A DNA stretch of 31,574 nt from Candidatus Dormiibacterota bacterium (GCA_955652585.1 CATPBF010000195.1:1-31574), one strand, 5' to 3'; shown: positions 24,701 to 31,276, numbered from the stretch's first letter. A program made the numbers and translations. The notes: generated by a model not told the origin, from the sequence alone.

Positions 24701-25408
24701 CTCGCGATGCGAGAAGTGGCGGTCGGGAAGCTGGATCTGCGGATTGGCGGTGCGCGCCGAGTCGATGTGAGCGAGCAGCGGGAGGATCGGGTGGTAATAG
24801 GGCGAGAAGGTCAGCTCGGCCTGGCCGCGATCGGCCAACTCGCGGTATTTCGGGATGACCTTGGCCATGATCTCCATCTGCGCCTCGAAGAGCGGATCCT
24901 TATCGGACTCGGAGAAGTCGCGATCCCTCCGCTTCAGCTCGGCCAGCCGGGGATCGGACTCGGCCCACGCCGGGTCACACCACGCGAGGTTGAACCAGAT
25001 CTGCAGGTCGCGCATGTCCTGGGTGGTGAACTGCGCCTCAGCCGCTCGTGAGGCCAGCTCGAGGTAACGCGGCGATTGCTGCACCCGCAGCGCGCGCGGC
25101 GACTCGCGCATCCAGCGGATGATGAATCCGCGCTCCTCGGCCGTGAGCTCAGCCGCATCGCGCTTGCTGAGGTTGAGGAAGAGGTCGACGGACTCCTCCT
25201 TGCCGTAGTCCTCGATCTGCGCGAGCAATGAGGGGACCAGGTTGAAGGTGGCGCGAATCTTGGGGTAGGCGTCGAGCAGCGCCGGCATCTTGAAGTAGTC
25301 CTTCGCCGAGCGCAGGCGCACCCAGGGCAGCAGGTACGTGTTGGTGAGGTCGTCCTTGTAGTACGGCTGGTGCATGTGCCAGACGAAGGCGACCTGTAAT
25401 GGCTTCAT
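21725..25408 (-). CDS. glgA: GH57 glycoside hydrolase - glycogen synthase (GT5) fusion protein
   Basis: A 1227-residue fusion. Residues 1-540 are GH57: WHMHQPYY (10-17), GMWPSEMAVGE with the nucleophile-type Glu 264, and ALDGENAWEFYP with the acid/base-type Asp 377, all intact. Residues 550-735 form a beta-rich linker resembling glucodextranase/DOMON-like carbohydrate-binding modules. Residues 740-1227 are a GT5 glycogen synthase: KVLVATSELAPFAKSGGVADV (ADP-glucose-binding KSGG at 754-757), IQIHDWYAAL, IHNLAAQG, SRLYEVKGLDLV and SRYEPGGLAQLIAL with the catalytic Glu. The enzyme would extend alpha-1,4-glucan while the GH57 part trims, branches or transfers. ATG 25408 follows the GH57 amylase gene by 59 bp. 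It ends at TAA 21727-21725. Confidence 0.93.
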   Translation of the reverse strand: MKPLQVAFVWHMHQPYYKDDLTNTYLLPWVRLRSAKDYFKMPALLDAYPKIRATFNLVPSLLAQIEDYGKEESVDLFLNLSKRDAAELTAEERGFIIRWMRESPRALRVQQSPRYLELASRAAEAQFTTQDMRDLQIWFNLAWCDPAWAESDPRLAELKRRDRDFSESDKDPLFEAQMEIMAKVIPKYRELADRGQAELTFSPYYHPILPLLAHIDSARTANPQIQLPDRHFSHREDAQRQIDMGQGLFERLVGRRPTGMWPSEMAVGESVVGLATQANLDWMISDEEVLARSLDTSFYRDGEGRVNSPDQLYRPFKVERDGRSLSMVFRDSQISNSIGFDYQRMSSVDGARNLVGRLKRIREQQGDKDYLAVVALDGENAWEFYPRDGHDFLNAVYTELEASPDIVTTTVSDFIREHPPQQSLRHVHTGSWIGASLDTWIGDPEHNIAWELLADTRSWLEEQALQKPQQSDAAALGWREILITEGSDWFWWFSRKHDSGMDTIWDNQFRLHLRNVYKLMGQRAPARLFQPIIQRTPTPERKVPAESISPKSRTDPVWSKAGYYIVGSGFGALHRPAGVVERVLYACDSERVYLCVDSPRSPAELEAQKIQFWLYCSGVPADGNGGTLELPLPLAAAAEFGFDAAHVVRIVPHAGGASVTVARVDEAQTSAEPIGTLDEADPFFIRIPLSMLGRHGGDTMEMALVVTREGRDIEQVPPSGSLGLRVPDDGSVALAPGPKQLKVLVATSELAPFAKSGGVADVAASLSKELRRLGHDVRVVMPRYRQVEIGKHGLRPVVRDLQVQLGAQTIPATIFEGRLGDMVVYFVDCPQLYDREGMYGFGDDDARSVYFSRALLEMLPALQFAPDVIQIHDWYAALVPNLIDRVYSEGPVAEVATALTIHNLAAQGVFGFGALTLAGLDKWGLIRVGIPGLDNVVNVLGRGIHFADVVNTVSERYAAEIQTPELGEGLDELIRANAHKLHGIVNGIDYDIFDPKRDPNIPHHYIASAAEPKALDRAELRSELGLEQSDRPLCAMVSRLYEVKGLDLVEQAMPALLQFGVQVVVIGTGDRRYEDMFRRYAAERPGQVAAAIGFDAPLAQRIYAGADILWMPSRYEPGGLAQLIALRYGTIPVVRATGGLADTIKDYDPVGQKGNGFTFASYDPWQFYATVVRAAETYRHPDLWAWLVHRAMTEDVSWSRSAQRYVQLFHAAIAARRERRGVTAVPD

Positions 25409-25467
25409 CGGCTAAACAGGATCACATATCGGTTCGCGCGCTCGTCGAGGTTTCGCACGAATCGAAG

Positions 25468-26679
25468 TTATTTCGCGTACTCGTCGAGGGCGCGGATGAA
25501 GTTGATGTAGACGCGCTGCTGCTCGCGCACGATGCCGTGCGCCCCGAGCTCCCACCACTCATCCGGCGTGAAATAGGCGCTCACCTCAGCGTCAGCGCCC
25601 CAACGTCCGAACCACTGGATGAGGTGCAGGTTGTCGGACTGCAAGAGCCACTTGGCGATCTCGACGAGCCGCGGGTCACCCGTGAGCCGCGCCTTCGAGT
25701 AGGCGTGGTGCATGAGCCGGAACAGGCCCTGCTGGGCCTCGTTGCCCAGGAAGAACTCCATGCCGCCCTCGCCCGCCCACGTGGACCCGTATTCATTCAC
25801 CGGCACCTCTAGGCGCTTGGCGCCGAGCTCGTCGACGGCCTCCGACGGCAGCATCATCCGCACCTTCCGCTTCTTCAGCTCTTTGGCCAGCGCGCGCGTG
25901 AACTCGAAGATCCCGGAATCACGGCGGTGGTGCTCGCCGAAGGTCTCGAAGTCCCAGCCCACCATCACCAGCTCGCCCCAGGTCTCACGCACCCAGCCAG
26001 CGTACGTGCCGGCCATCAGGGGCCAGTGGTTCCAGTGACGGTTGGAGAAGCGGTAACCGACGTCGTCGGAGAGGGCGTGGTGCCGGACCAGCAGCTTGAG
26101 GCGCTGCAGGGGAAGCTGATACACATGGGTGGGCTCGCGCCAGCCCAGGTGCCAATCGCGGCCTTCCATGAAAGCTCCGTCGAAGCCGCACTGCTGAAGC
26201 GCGAAGTAGACGTCGTTGGACATGAACATCTCGGTCGTGTCGGTGACGGCGATCTGCTTCTGAAACAGCTCCTCCAACCGCGACCGCGCCGCGAGCATCG
26301 CCTCTTTGAAAGCCACGATGTCCAGGTAGAGCAGCCACGAGTGATAGGGCTCGACGTTGACGATCTCGACATTGGGGCTGGCACACAGCTTCTTGAAGCT
26401 GTCGAGCACCTTGGGCCCCCAGCGCTCGGCCTGGACCAGAAACGAGTTGCTGAAGCCGATCGACATCTTCCAGCCGCGCCTGGTGAGGTCGGTGAACATC
26501 GCCGACGCAGGTAGGTACGAGTTGGCGGCCACTTGATCGAAGTAACGCTGATCGAGGGCGTCATCGAAGAGGTATTCGGGGATCGCCTCTGGCGCCGTTT
26601 TGGCCGGCACGATGTGCGCGGGCAGCTTCAAGCGGCGAGGCTGGTGGACGACCGTGTAGACGACAAGGTTTTCAGCCAA
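25468..26679 (-). CDS. GH57 family alpha-glucan-acting enzyme
   Basis: A 403-residue GH57 enzyme of the short alpha-amylase type, probably cytoplasmic (no signal). The opening VYTVVHQPRRLKLP carries the HQP motif of region 1. TDTTEMFMSND (about 145) holds the expected nucleophile Glu and VGWDFETFGEHH (about 240) the acid/base Asp. The C-terminal third is helical. Hydrolysis, branching and 4-alpha-glucanotransfer all occur in GH57, so the reaction is undecided. The likely start is TTG 26679, inside the glycosyltransferase stop region (8-nt overlap), with GGAG 8 nt upstream. Tight coupling to the GT4 gene and position before GH57-GlgA suggest one alpha-glucan operon. Confidence 0.88.
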   Translation of the reverse strand: MAENLVVYTVVHQPRRLKLPAHIVPAKTAPEAIPEYLFDDALDQRYFDQVAANSYLPASAMFTDLTRRGWKMSIGFSNSFLVQAERWGPKVLDSFKKLCASPNVEIVNVEPYHSWLLYLDIVAFKEAMLAARSRLEELFQKQIAVTDTTEMFMSNDVYFALQQCGFDGAFMEGRDWHLGWREPTHVYQLPLQRLKLLVRHHALSDDVGYRFSNRHWNHWPLMAGTYAGWVRETWGELVMVGWDFETFGEHHRRDSGIFEFTRALAKELKKRKVRMMLPSEAVDELGAKRLEVPVNEYGSTWAGEGGMEFFLGNEAQQGLFRLMHHAYSKARLTGDPRLVEIAKWLLQSDNLHLIQWFGRWGADAEVSAYFTPDEWWELGAHGIVREQQRVYINFIRALDEYAK

Positions 26680-28021
26680 CAGGCAGCTCCGGCTTACGAG
26701 TCCGGCGCCGAGCGACTTTGGGATCCTCTTGCGCTGCCGCTGCGATCGTGACCGCCTGCTGGGCGGCCGCGTATTCGATTCGAAGCAGAAGCTGCTCGAT
26801 CACCTTCTCCCACGTGTAGGCGCGCGCGGTCACGCGGCCGCGCCGGCGCATGGCGGCTGCCAAGCGCGGGCGCTGCTGGATCAGGTTCAGACCGGTCACG
26901 AGCTCGATCGCGTCGTCGGTCTCGAGAACCAGCGCGTTGCGATAGGCAACCGCGTAATCCTCGCCAGTCGCGCCGGTGACGGCCAGCCCACCGGCAGCCA
27001 TCACCTCGAGGCCCACCAGGCCGAACGGCTCGTGCCCCGAGTTGGCGAGGACGGCGTCGCACGCGGGGTAGATCACGCCGAGCATCGGTTCGCTGACGAA
27101 GCTGGTGAGGTTGACCACATCGGCCTCGGGGTACTGGCGAAGGATGGCCGACAGCCCGGCCGGCTCCGGGGGCGCGTTGACGTGGACGACATTGAGGCCC
27201 TGGTGCTGCGCGTGGCTGATGACCTCGCCGCCGTGCGGCTCGCGACCACCGCGCAGGAGCAGCCTCACCCGCTTGCCGTGGCGTTTGATATAGCCGGCCG
27301 CGGATACCGCCATCAGCCAGCGCTTGTCGGGATCGAAGCGGCCGATCTTGAAGCAAAAATGATCGGCGGCGGCCGCGAGCTTGAGATCGGCGACCGCCTC
27401 GGGGTCGGCATCGTGGATCGATTCGCGAGGGATCCCGTTGGGGATGACGATCGGGTTGTGGCCGCGTTCCCAGACCTTGAACTTCATGTAGCGGCTGACG
27501 GTCGTGATCGTGGCCGCGAGCGCGAGCGCGGACCAGTTGATGCGGTGGAAGCCGAAGGTGTTGTTGGCGTTCCACAAGATCACGACGCGATCGCGCAGGC
27601 CGCGGTAGTAGAGGGAGTCCGAGATGAGGTTCATCGACCACGACGTATGCCACTCCTCGCCCATGATCACCACGTTTTGGCCGGCCTCGACCGCGGGCCC
27701 GATCACGTTGTCGATGAGGCTCTGTGGCAGGCTCGAATTCCAGTCGCGGATCTTCTCCTCCTCGCCGTCGTAGACCCCGCCGCGGTGGCGCGACGAGATC
27801 CACTGGCACCACCGCCGGTAGACCAGTCGGCCCGACTCGTGGCTCTCCTCCCCAGGAAGATCGGGGTCGCCACAGAAATAGAGATACGTCTTATAACCGA
27901 GCTGCGCCAGCGATCGCGCGAGGCCTTTGACGCGGACGCCGAGGCCGCCCGCCTGGCTGTACACGTCGGGACCTTCGAAGCTCAGGACCACGAACACGGT
28001 GCGATCTGGCTCGAAGATCAT
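26672..28021 (-). CDS. GT4-family glycosyltransferase
   Basis: A 449-residue GT-B fold glycosyltransferase. The N-terminus VFVVLSFEGPDVYSQAGGLG carries the glycine-rich donor-loop signature after a first beta strand. FKIGRFDPDKRW (about 245) begins the second Rossmann domain, and NSGHEPFGLVGLEVMAAGG (about 345-363) contains the E-x7-E motif of retaining GT4 enzymes. The basic tail KVARRRTRKPELPVG is atypical. The start is ATG 28021, overlapping the phosphatase TGA by 4 nt; the frame is open much further upstream but only as antisense-type sequence. Context with two GH57 enzymes and GlgA suggests alpha-glucan or glucan-primer synthesis; donor unknown. Confidence 0.88.
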   Translation of the reverse strand: MIFEPDRTVFVVLSFEGPDVYSQAGGLGVRVKGLARSLAQLGYKTYLYFCGDPDLPGEESHESGRLVYRRWCQWISSRHRGGVYDGEEEKIRDWNSSLPQSLIDNVIGPAVEAGQNVVIMGEEWHTSWSMNLISDSLYYRGLRDRVVILWNANNTFGFHRINWSALALAATITTVSRYMKFKVWERGHNPIVIPNGIPRESIHDADPEAVADLKLAAAADHFCFKIGRFDPDKRWLMAVSAAGYIKRHGKRVRLLLRGGREPHGGEVISHAQHQGLNVVHVNAPPEPAGLSAILRQYPEADVVNLTSFVSEPMLGVIYPACDAVLANSGHEPFGLVGLEVMAAGGLAVTGATGEDYAVAYRNALVLETDDAIELVTGLNLIQQRPRLAAAMRRRGRVTARAYTWEKVIEQLLLRIEYAAAQQAVTIAAAAQEDPKVARRRTRKPELPVG

Positions 28022-28836
28022 GAGTTGGAAGACAGCGCGAGCAGAGCGGTGGCATGCAGCTCCCGCGTCGGGGCGCACACGAGCGAGGTCCGGGTTTCGA
28101 GGCTCACGGGCAGCGCGCTCAGCGCATTGCCCTTCATGTCGGTCGCCACGCCCCCCGCCTCGCTGAGGATGAGCAAGCTCGCGGCCATATCGAAGACTCG
28201 AACCGGCACGGGCGCGCAAAAAGCGTCGAAGCTGCCGGCTGCGGTGTGCGCTATTGCGAGCGCCATCGAGCCGAGGATACGAATCTTGGTCGATCGCTGG
28301 ATGAGACCTCGCGCGCCGACGAGCGCGCTCGGCAGGCTCTCGAGCGCGATCAGCTCGAGGCGCTCGGGCGCCTGTCGCTTCATCAATTTGATCGGCTCGC
28401 CGCCACGCTTTGCCCCCTGCTTGCGGATCGCGGTCCACGCCTCGCCGTTGATGAGGTTGACGACGCAGCCCACGACCGTGTCGCCGATGTTGGGCCCATC
28501 GACCAGCGCGAGCATCACGCCGAAGAACGGGACGCCCTGCTTGGCGTTGAGGCTGCCGTCGACCGGGTCCACCAGCACGAGCGGGTAGTCGGCGCCGAAT
28601 TTACGGTGCCCAGCCTCCTCGGAGAGGACGGCGAAGCGTTCACCCCGCGCGGTCAGCCCTTCGAGCTCGGCGAAGACGGTGGCTTCCGCCGCGCGATCGA
28701 GCTCCATCGTGCGATCGCCGCCGGCGCCGACGGTGAGCTGCGCTCGGCCTGCTTCGGTGCCCGCGAGGGGCAGCACCGTTGCTTGCACGCGCGAGCCGAT
28801 GCGCAGGAAGACTTCGAGCCAGTCGGCGGACTTCAG
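28018..28836 (-). CDS. Inositol monophosphatase / archaeal-type FBPase family phosphatase
   Basis: A Mg-dependent sugar or inositol phosphate phosphatase. Motifs: GAGGDRTMELDRAAE, LSEEAG (metal Glu), VDPVDGSLNA (the DPIDGT motif) and FDMAASLLILSEAGG (the WDxAAG motif), all in place. The first standard start codon is GTG 28788 (256 residues). However, the frame upstream to about 28836 encodes KSADWLEVFLRIGSR, which matches the usual first helix of the family. No ATG, GTG or TTG exists in that stretch, so I place the start tentatively at CTG 28836-28834 (272 residues). ATGA overlap couples it to the GT4 gene. It could supply free sugar or inositol from phosphates made in the glucan pathway. Confidence 0.82.
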   Translation of the reverse strand: MKSADWLEVFLRIGSRVQATVLPLAGTEAGRAQLTVGAGGDRTMELDRAAEATVFAELEGLTARGERFAVLSEEAGHRKFGADYPLVLVDPVDGSLNAKQGVPFFGVMLALVDGPNIGDTVVGCVVNLINGEAWTAIRKQGAKRGGEPIKLMKRQAPERLELIALESLPSALVGARGLIQRSTKIRILGSMALAIAHTAAGSFDAFCAPVPVRVFDMAASLLILSEAGGVATDMKGNALSALPVSLETRTSLVCAPTRELHATALLALSSNS

Positions 28837-28863
28837 GGGGTGCGACGCAGCTGGTCTAGGGGT

Positions 28864-28906
28864 CCCCGCGAACTCACGGCTTTGCCTCTGAGTTCGTGGG
28901 GTTTTT
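28864..28906 (+). terminator. Intrinsic-terminator-like hairpin facing the plus strand
   Basis: CCCCGCGAACTCA (28864-28876) pairs with TGAGTTCGTGGGG (28889-28901) over 13 bp with one G-U. The 12-nt loop contains a small GGC/GCC pair, and TTTTT follows at 28902-28906. The shape is a textbook intrinsic terminator, but for plus-strand transcription, where no gene precedes it. In minus-strand RNA the same hairpin lies in the leader of the phosphatase gene. Confidence 0.6.
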
Positions 28907-29199
28907 CAGGCAATGCCGGAGCCGCTCGAGAACTTGGGGTCGACCTTGCGACGGCGGCGGCGGCGGCGCTCGACCACGATGGTGATGAGGTACGGCTGCT
29001 GCATCGCCCACACGCGCTCGATGAGCTGTGGGATCGGGATGTTGTACGGATCGTCGACGCCGAGTAGGACGAGGCTCTCGGCCAGGCCTTCGGTCAGCTC
29101 TGTGCGGTCGTGCAGGTTGAGCTGCTCGAGCGTATCAAGGATGTCGTCGAGCCGGCGCAGGCTGGATCGCCGCTCCTTGTCGTCCCCGCGTTGGAGCAT
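28906..29199 (-). CDS. Small protein with polyarginine segment, unknown function
   Basis: A 97-residue protein. Two charged helices (SSLRRLDDILDTLEQLNLHD and TELTEGLAESLVLLG) are followed by a hydrophobic-polar helix PQLIERVWAMQQPYLITIVV and then a run of seven Arg plus Lys, ending KVDPKFSSGSGIA. The Arg run suggests binding to RNA, DNA or acidic lipid, but I recognise no family. ATG 29199 begins 10 bp after the alpha/beta hydrolase stop, so they are probably co-transcribed. Its TGA overlaps the last T of the hairpin's T-run. Confidence 0.6.
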   Translation of the reverse strand: MLQRGDDKERRSSLRRLDDILDTLEQLNLHDRTELTEGLAESLVLLGVDDPYNIPIPQLIERVWAMQQPYLITIVVERRRRRRRKVDPKFSSGSGIA

Positions 29200-29209
29200 G
29201 GCTCACAGC

Positions 29210-30082
29210 TTATCGATTTGCGGCATCCGTGAGGGCGCGGCTGACCTCGGCCGGCCGATCGAAGTTGAGCCAGTGGCCCGCGCCTTCCAGGACCTTGAGC
29301 TCGTACTCCCCTTCCATATATGTGCGGGTGTCCTCGGCGCCACGCCTGCCAAGGGCAGGATCTTGATCGCCCCACAGGAGGACGGTCGGGGTCTTGATCG
29401 GTCCGATGTTGGCCAGGCCCTCCCACGCCGCCCCGACGGCGGTGAGGTTGGCGCGGTAATAGTTGAGCGCGGCGGTCAGGCGGCCCGGGCGGGCGAGCGA
29501 CCTGGCGAAATGCTCGACCACCGAGCGCGGCACCGCCTCCGGATTGGGTCCGATCGACCAGGTCAGCCGCAGCCGGCGGTAATCGTCCTCGGCCAGCACT
29601 CGCTCGGCCTTGCCCTCGAGAAGGAAGAGCCCGACATAGCGCGAGCGAGCCTGCTGGTCCTCGTCGTCTTTGCTTGCGGCCGCCAACGCCGCCGGGTGCC
29701 CGACCGAAAGGGCCGTGAGCGTTTTCGTCATCTCGGGGTGGCGAGCGGCAAAGAACCAGGCGACGACCGCGCCCCAGTCATGACCCGCCACATGCGCCGA
29801 CTCCCGCCCGAAGGCTTTGATCAGGGCAGCCACGTCATCGACCAGGTGATCGATGGAGTAGCTCTCGCGATCCGCGGGAGCGTCGCTGAGGCCGTAGCCG
29901 CGAAGGTCGGGCGCGACCGCGAGGGATCCGGCTTTCGCGAGCGCATCGACCTGGCGCGACCACAGCTCGGCTCCATCTGGAAATCCGTGCAGGAGGATGA
30001 ACATGTCCGCTTTCGGCGGGCCGTCGACCATCGTCCGGAACCGAATGCCGTTCGCCTGCACCATGTGCTGGCTCGCGGTCAT
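29210..30082 (-). CDS. Alpha/beta hydrolase, epoxide hydrolase / haloalkane dehalogenase-like
   Basis: A 290-residue alpha/beta hydrolase. LLHGFPDGAELW (about 30-41) gives the HGxP oxyanion motif. VAGHDWGAVVAW places Asp 102 as nucleophile, as in epoxide hydrolases and fluoroacetate dehalogenases rather than Ser esterases. VLLWGDQDPAL has the acidic partner and GAGHWLNFDRPAEV the catalytic His. It would hydrolyse an epoxide or C-halogen bond in the cytosol; substrate unknown. The start is ATG 30082, with AGGGAG 9 nt upstream. The longer frame to 30130 runs through a palindromic repeat and is not expected to be translated. Confidence 0.85.
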   Translation of the reverse strand: MTASQHMVQANGIRFRTMVDGPPKADMFILLHGFPDGAELWSRQVDALAKAGSLAVAPDLRGYGLSDAPADRESYSIDHLVDDVAALIKAFGRESAHVAGHDWGAVVAWFFAARHPEMTKTLTALSVGHPAALAAASKDDEDQQARSRYVGLFLLEGKAERVLAEDDYRRLRLTWSIGPNPEAVPRSVVEHFARSLARPGRLTAALNYYRANLTAVGAAWEGLANIGPIKTPTVLLWGDQDPALGRRGAEDTRTYMEGEYELKVLEGAGHWLNFDRPAEVSRALTDAANR

Positions 30083-30092
30083 TTGAAAATCT

Positions 30093-30115
30093 CCCTCTCC
30101 CCTGCGGGGAGAGGG
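30093..30115. repeat. Perfect palindrome upstream of hydrolase gene
   Basis: CCCTCTCCCC and GGGGAGAGGG form a perfect 10-bp stem around TGC. The minus-strand copy of one arm also supplies the AGGGAG ribosome site of the hydrolase, so folding could hide it. A related CTCCCC/GGGGAG palindrome occurs at 31444-31463, suggesting a dispersed REP-like element. Confidence 0.6.
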
Positions 30116-30161
30116 TCCAGAGGGGTGCACCGGGAGCTGGCTCCGCCAGGCCCGGCGCCTC

Positions 30162-30188
30162 GAGGGGGGAGTTCCCCCTCAAAAAAAA
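30162..30188 (+). repeat. GC hairpin followed by an A8 tract
   Basis: GAGGGGG and CCCCCTC make a 7-bp stem with a 5-nt loop (30162-30180), directly followed by eight A. The T-run is on the wrong side for termination of the minus-strand hydrolase gene that ends at 30201, unless the run acts before the hairpin. Confidence 0.4.
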
Positions 30189-30200
30189 TTGGGGCGCGAG

Positions 30201-30701
30201 TCATTTGATGCCGTGGATGAATTCCGTGGCGGCGTCGAGGGCATCGTCGAGCACCGCGAGCAGGCCATGCCCCTGGCCTTTGAACACCACGAGCTTGGAT
30301 TTGGGGATGAGCTTGATCTTTTCCTTCAAGAGATCGAGCCGAGCGAAAGGATCGCGATCGCCGCTCATGAAGAGGGTCGGGCAGTGAATCCGAGTGAAGT
30401 GTTCGGTGCGGAGCTGGTCGGGAAAGCCGGGCCGGTGCAGCGGATAAGAGAAGAGGACGAGGCCGCCGAAGTCGGCCTCGATGGCGGCCATGCTCGATAC
30501 GCGACCGCCGAATGACTGCCCGCCTCCGATCACATCGTGACCACGGCCCGAGGTCTTGATGAACACCGGGACTGCGCGCTCCGCGCCTCCGCGAGGCAGG
30601 TCGACCGCGACCGCATCGATGCCGCGACGCTTGAAGCCGTCGACGTAAGGCTTCATCGAGGCAGCGTTGCCAGATGCGCCGTGACCGAGGACTACTCGCA
30701 T
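30201..30701 (-). CDS. Small alpha/beta hydrolase, TEX30/KANSL3-like
   Basis: A 166-residue minimal alpha/beta hydrolase. LGHGASGNAAS at residues 5-15 forms the oxyanion region, GGQSFGGRVSS (about 69-79) contains the nucleophile Ser, FMSGDRDPF the acid, and GQGHGL the His. The lidless short fold matches TEX30-like or dienelactone-hydrolase-like proteins. The start is ATG 30701; it begins 22 bp after the zinc-ribbon gene, so the two form an operon. The substrate is unknown. It does not resemble the other hydrolase at 29210 beyond the fold. Confidence 0.8.
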   Translation of the reverse strand: MRVVLGHGASGNAASMKPYVDGFKRRGIDAVAVDLPRGGAERAVPVFIKTSGRGHDVIGGGQSFGGRVSSMAAIEADFGGLVLFSYPLHRPGFPDQLRTEHFTRIHCPTLFMSGDRDPFARLDLLKEKIKLIPKSKLVVFKGQGHGLLAVLDDALDAATEFIHGIK

Positions 30702-30723
30702 CGAATCAAGCTCGTGAAGTTCA

Positions 30724-30909
30724 TCAGTTGAGCTCTGCGACCCGCCGCTGTTCCAACCACTCGCGCGAAATTTTGATCTCGACACGCGCGACGCACACTG
30801 CGCACCACACTGTCTCGCATCGTTCGCATGCGATGTGTTGATGATCCTTGGAGAGGTCGAGAGACATCGTGAAAGTCCCGCACTCGAAGCATTTCACTGG
30901 GCATCGCAT
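30724..30909 (-). CDS. Small zinc-ribbon protein
   Basis: A 61-residue Cys-rich protein. C7-x2-C10 and C28-x2-C31 make a four-Cys zinc ribbon, with extra C3 and C36-x2-C39 that could complete a second site. After the last Cys comes a charged helix VARVEIKISREWLEQRR. Zinc ribbons of this size often bind nucleic acid or act as adaptor modules. ATG 30909 is preceded by TAGAAT at 8 nt with no Shine-Dalgarno, so the transcript is probably leaderless. Confidence 0.72.
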   Translation of the reverse strand: MRCPVKCFECGTFTMSLDLSKDHQHIACERCETVWCAVCVARVEIKISREWLEQRRVAELN

Positions 30910-30917
30910 GAAAAAAA

Positions 30918-30923
30918 ATTCTA
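30918..30923 (-). promoter_or_regulatory. -10 box for zinc-ribbon gene, leaderless layout
   Basis: TAGAAT on the minus strand is separated by 8 nt (mostly T) from ATG 30909. Its first three bases are also the TAG stop codon of the upstream Cys-rich frame (30923-30921). Confidence 0.5.
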
Positions 30924-31133
30924 ACGATCTCTTGACTTGATGGATGCAATCGTTGTATCAACACATTCTGTATGGCGATGCTGCTCGTGGTTGCCCCCAC
31001 AGAGGCAACGGACCCGACGCGAGATAGCGCGACATTTCGCACAACCGCCAACGTCTCGGAGACCTCATCGAAGAGGCTTCGCGGCGAAACCCGTGGGGTT
31101 GCATAGGAGGTGCGTGCAGAAGAAGTCGTCCAT
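30921..31133 (-). pseudogene. Small Cys-rich ORF interrupted by one in-frame TGA
   Basis: From ATG 31133 the frame reads MDDFFCTHLLCNPTGFAAK, meets TGA at 31067-31065 (codon 23) and continues to TAG 30923-30921 with a striking zinc-finger-like segment (GGCAKCRAISRRVRCLCGG, then NHEQHRHTEC; Cys 31, 34, 43, 45 and 57, His 49, 52 and 54). No ATG, GTG or TTG start exists after the TGA, so both halves probably belonged to one 70-residue protein. The TGA is not at a conserved Cys-like place, and the nearest hairpin has an AAAUGU loop lacking an early G, so selenocysteine is unlikely. A nonsense mutation, a sequencing error or chance are the main options. It lies just upstream of the zinc-ribbon gene. 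Confidence 0.35.
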
Positions 31134-31207
31134 GACGTCTCACAAGGGAATCTAGCCCGCCAAACCATGGAACCTCGGGTCCGTATCACTAAGCGAAGGA
31201 GGTAAAA
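31134..31207. other. Upstream region of the Lys/Ala peptide gene
   Basis: The only firm element is AAGGAGGT at 31196-31203 in front of the peptide gene. TATCAC at 31184-31189 could be a -10 box, with no good -35. An in-frame TAA at 31190-31192 shows the peptide frame does not continue from upstream. Confidence 0.4.
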
Positions 31208-31276
31208 ATGATGGCAAAGAAGAAGGCCGCCAAGAAGCCGGCAGCCAAGAAGAAGGCCGCCAAGAAGAAGAAGTAA
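31208..31276 (+). CDS. 22-residue Lys/Ala-rich peptide (histone-tail-like)
   Basis: ATG 31208 opens a 22-codon frame starting MMAKKKAAKKPAAKKK and ending in four Lys before TAA 31276. It is composed only of Met, Ala, Lys and one Pro. It resembles the AKKP repeats of bacterial histone-H1-like proteins and HU C-terminal tails, but stands alone. A near-perfect Shine-Dalgarno AAGGAGGT is 5 nt from the first ATG and 8 nt from the second, and a strong terminator follows 37 bp after the stop. This makes a complete single-gene unit that ordinary gene finders would miss. Binding to DNA, RNA or polyphosphate is a guess from charge. Confidence 0.65.
   Translation: MMAKKKAAKKPAAKKKAAKKKK

Noticed and set aside
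30162..30188. Terminator for the small alpha/beta hydrolase gene
   Set aside because: For the minus-strand transcript the T8 run comes before the stem, not after it, so it does not have intrinsic-terminator order.
31065..31067. Second selenocysteine codon in the Cys-rich ORF
   Set aside because: The TGA does not replace an evident Cys, and the nearest hairpin (GUGCG/CGCGC, AAAUGU loop) lacks a G in the first loop positions. Nonsense mutation or chance is simpler.
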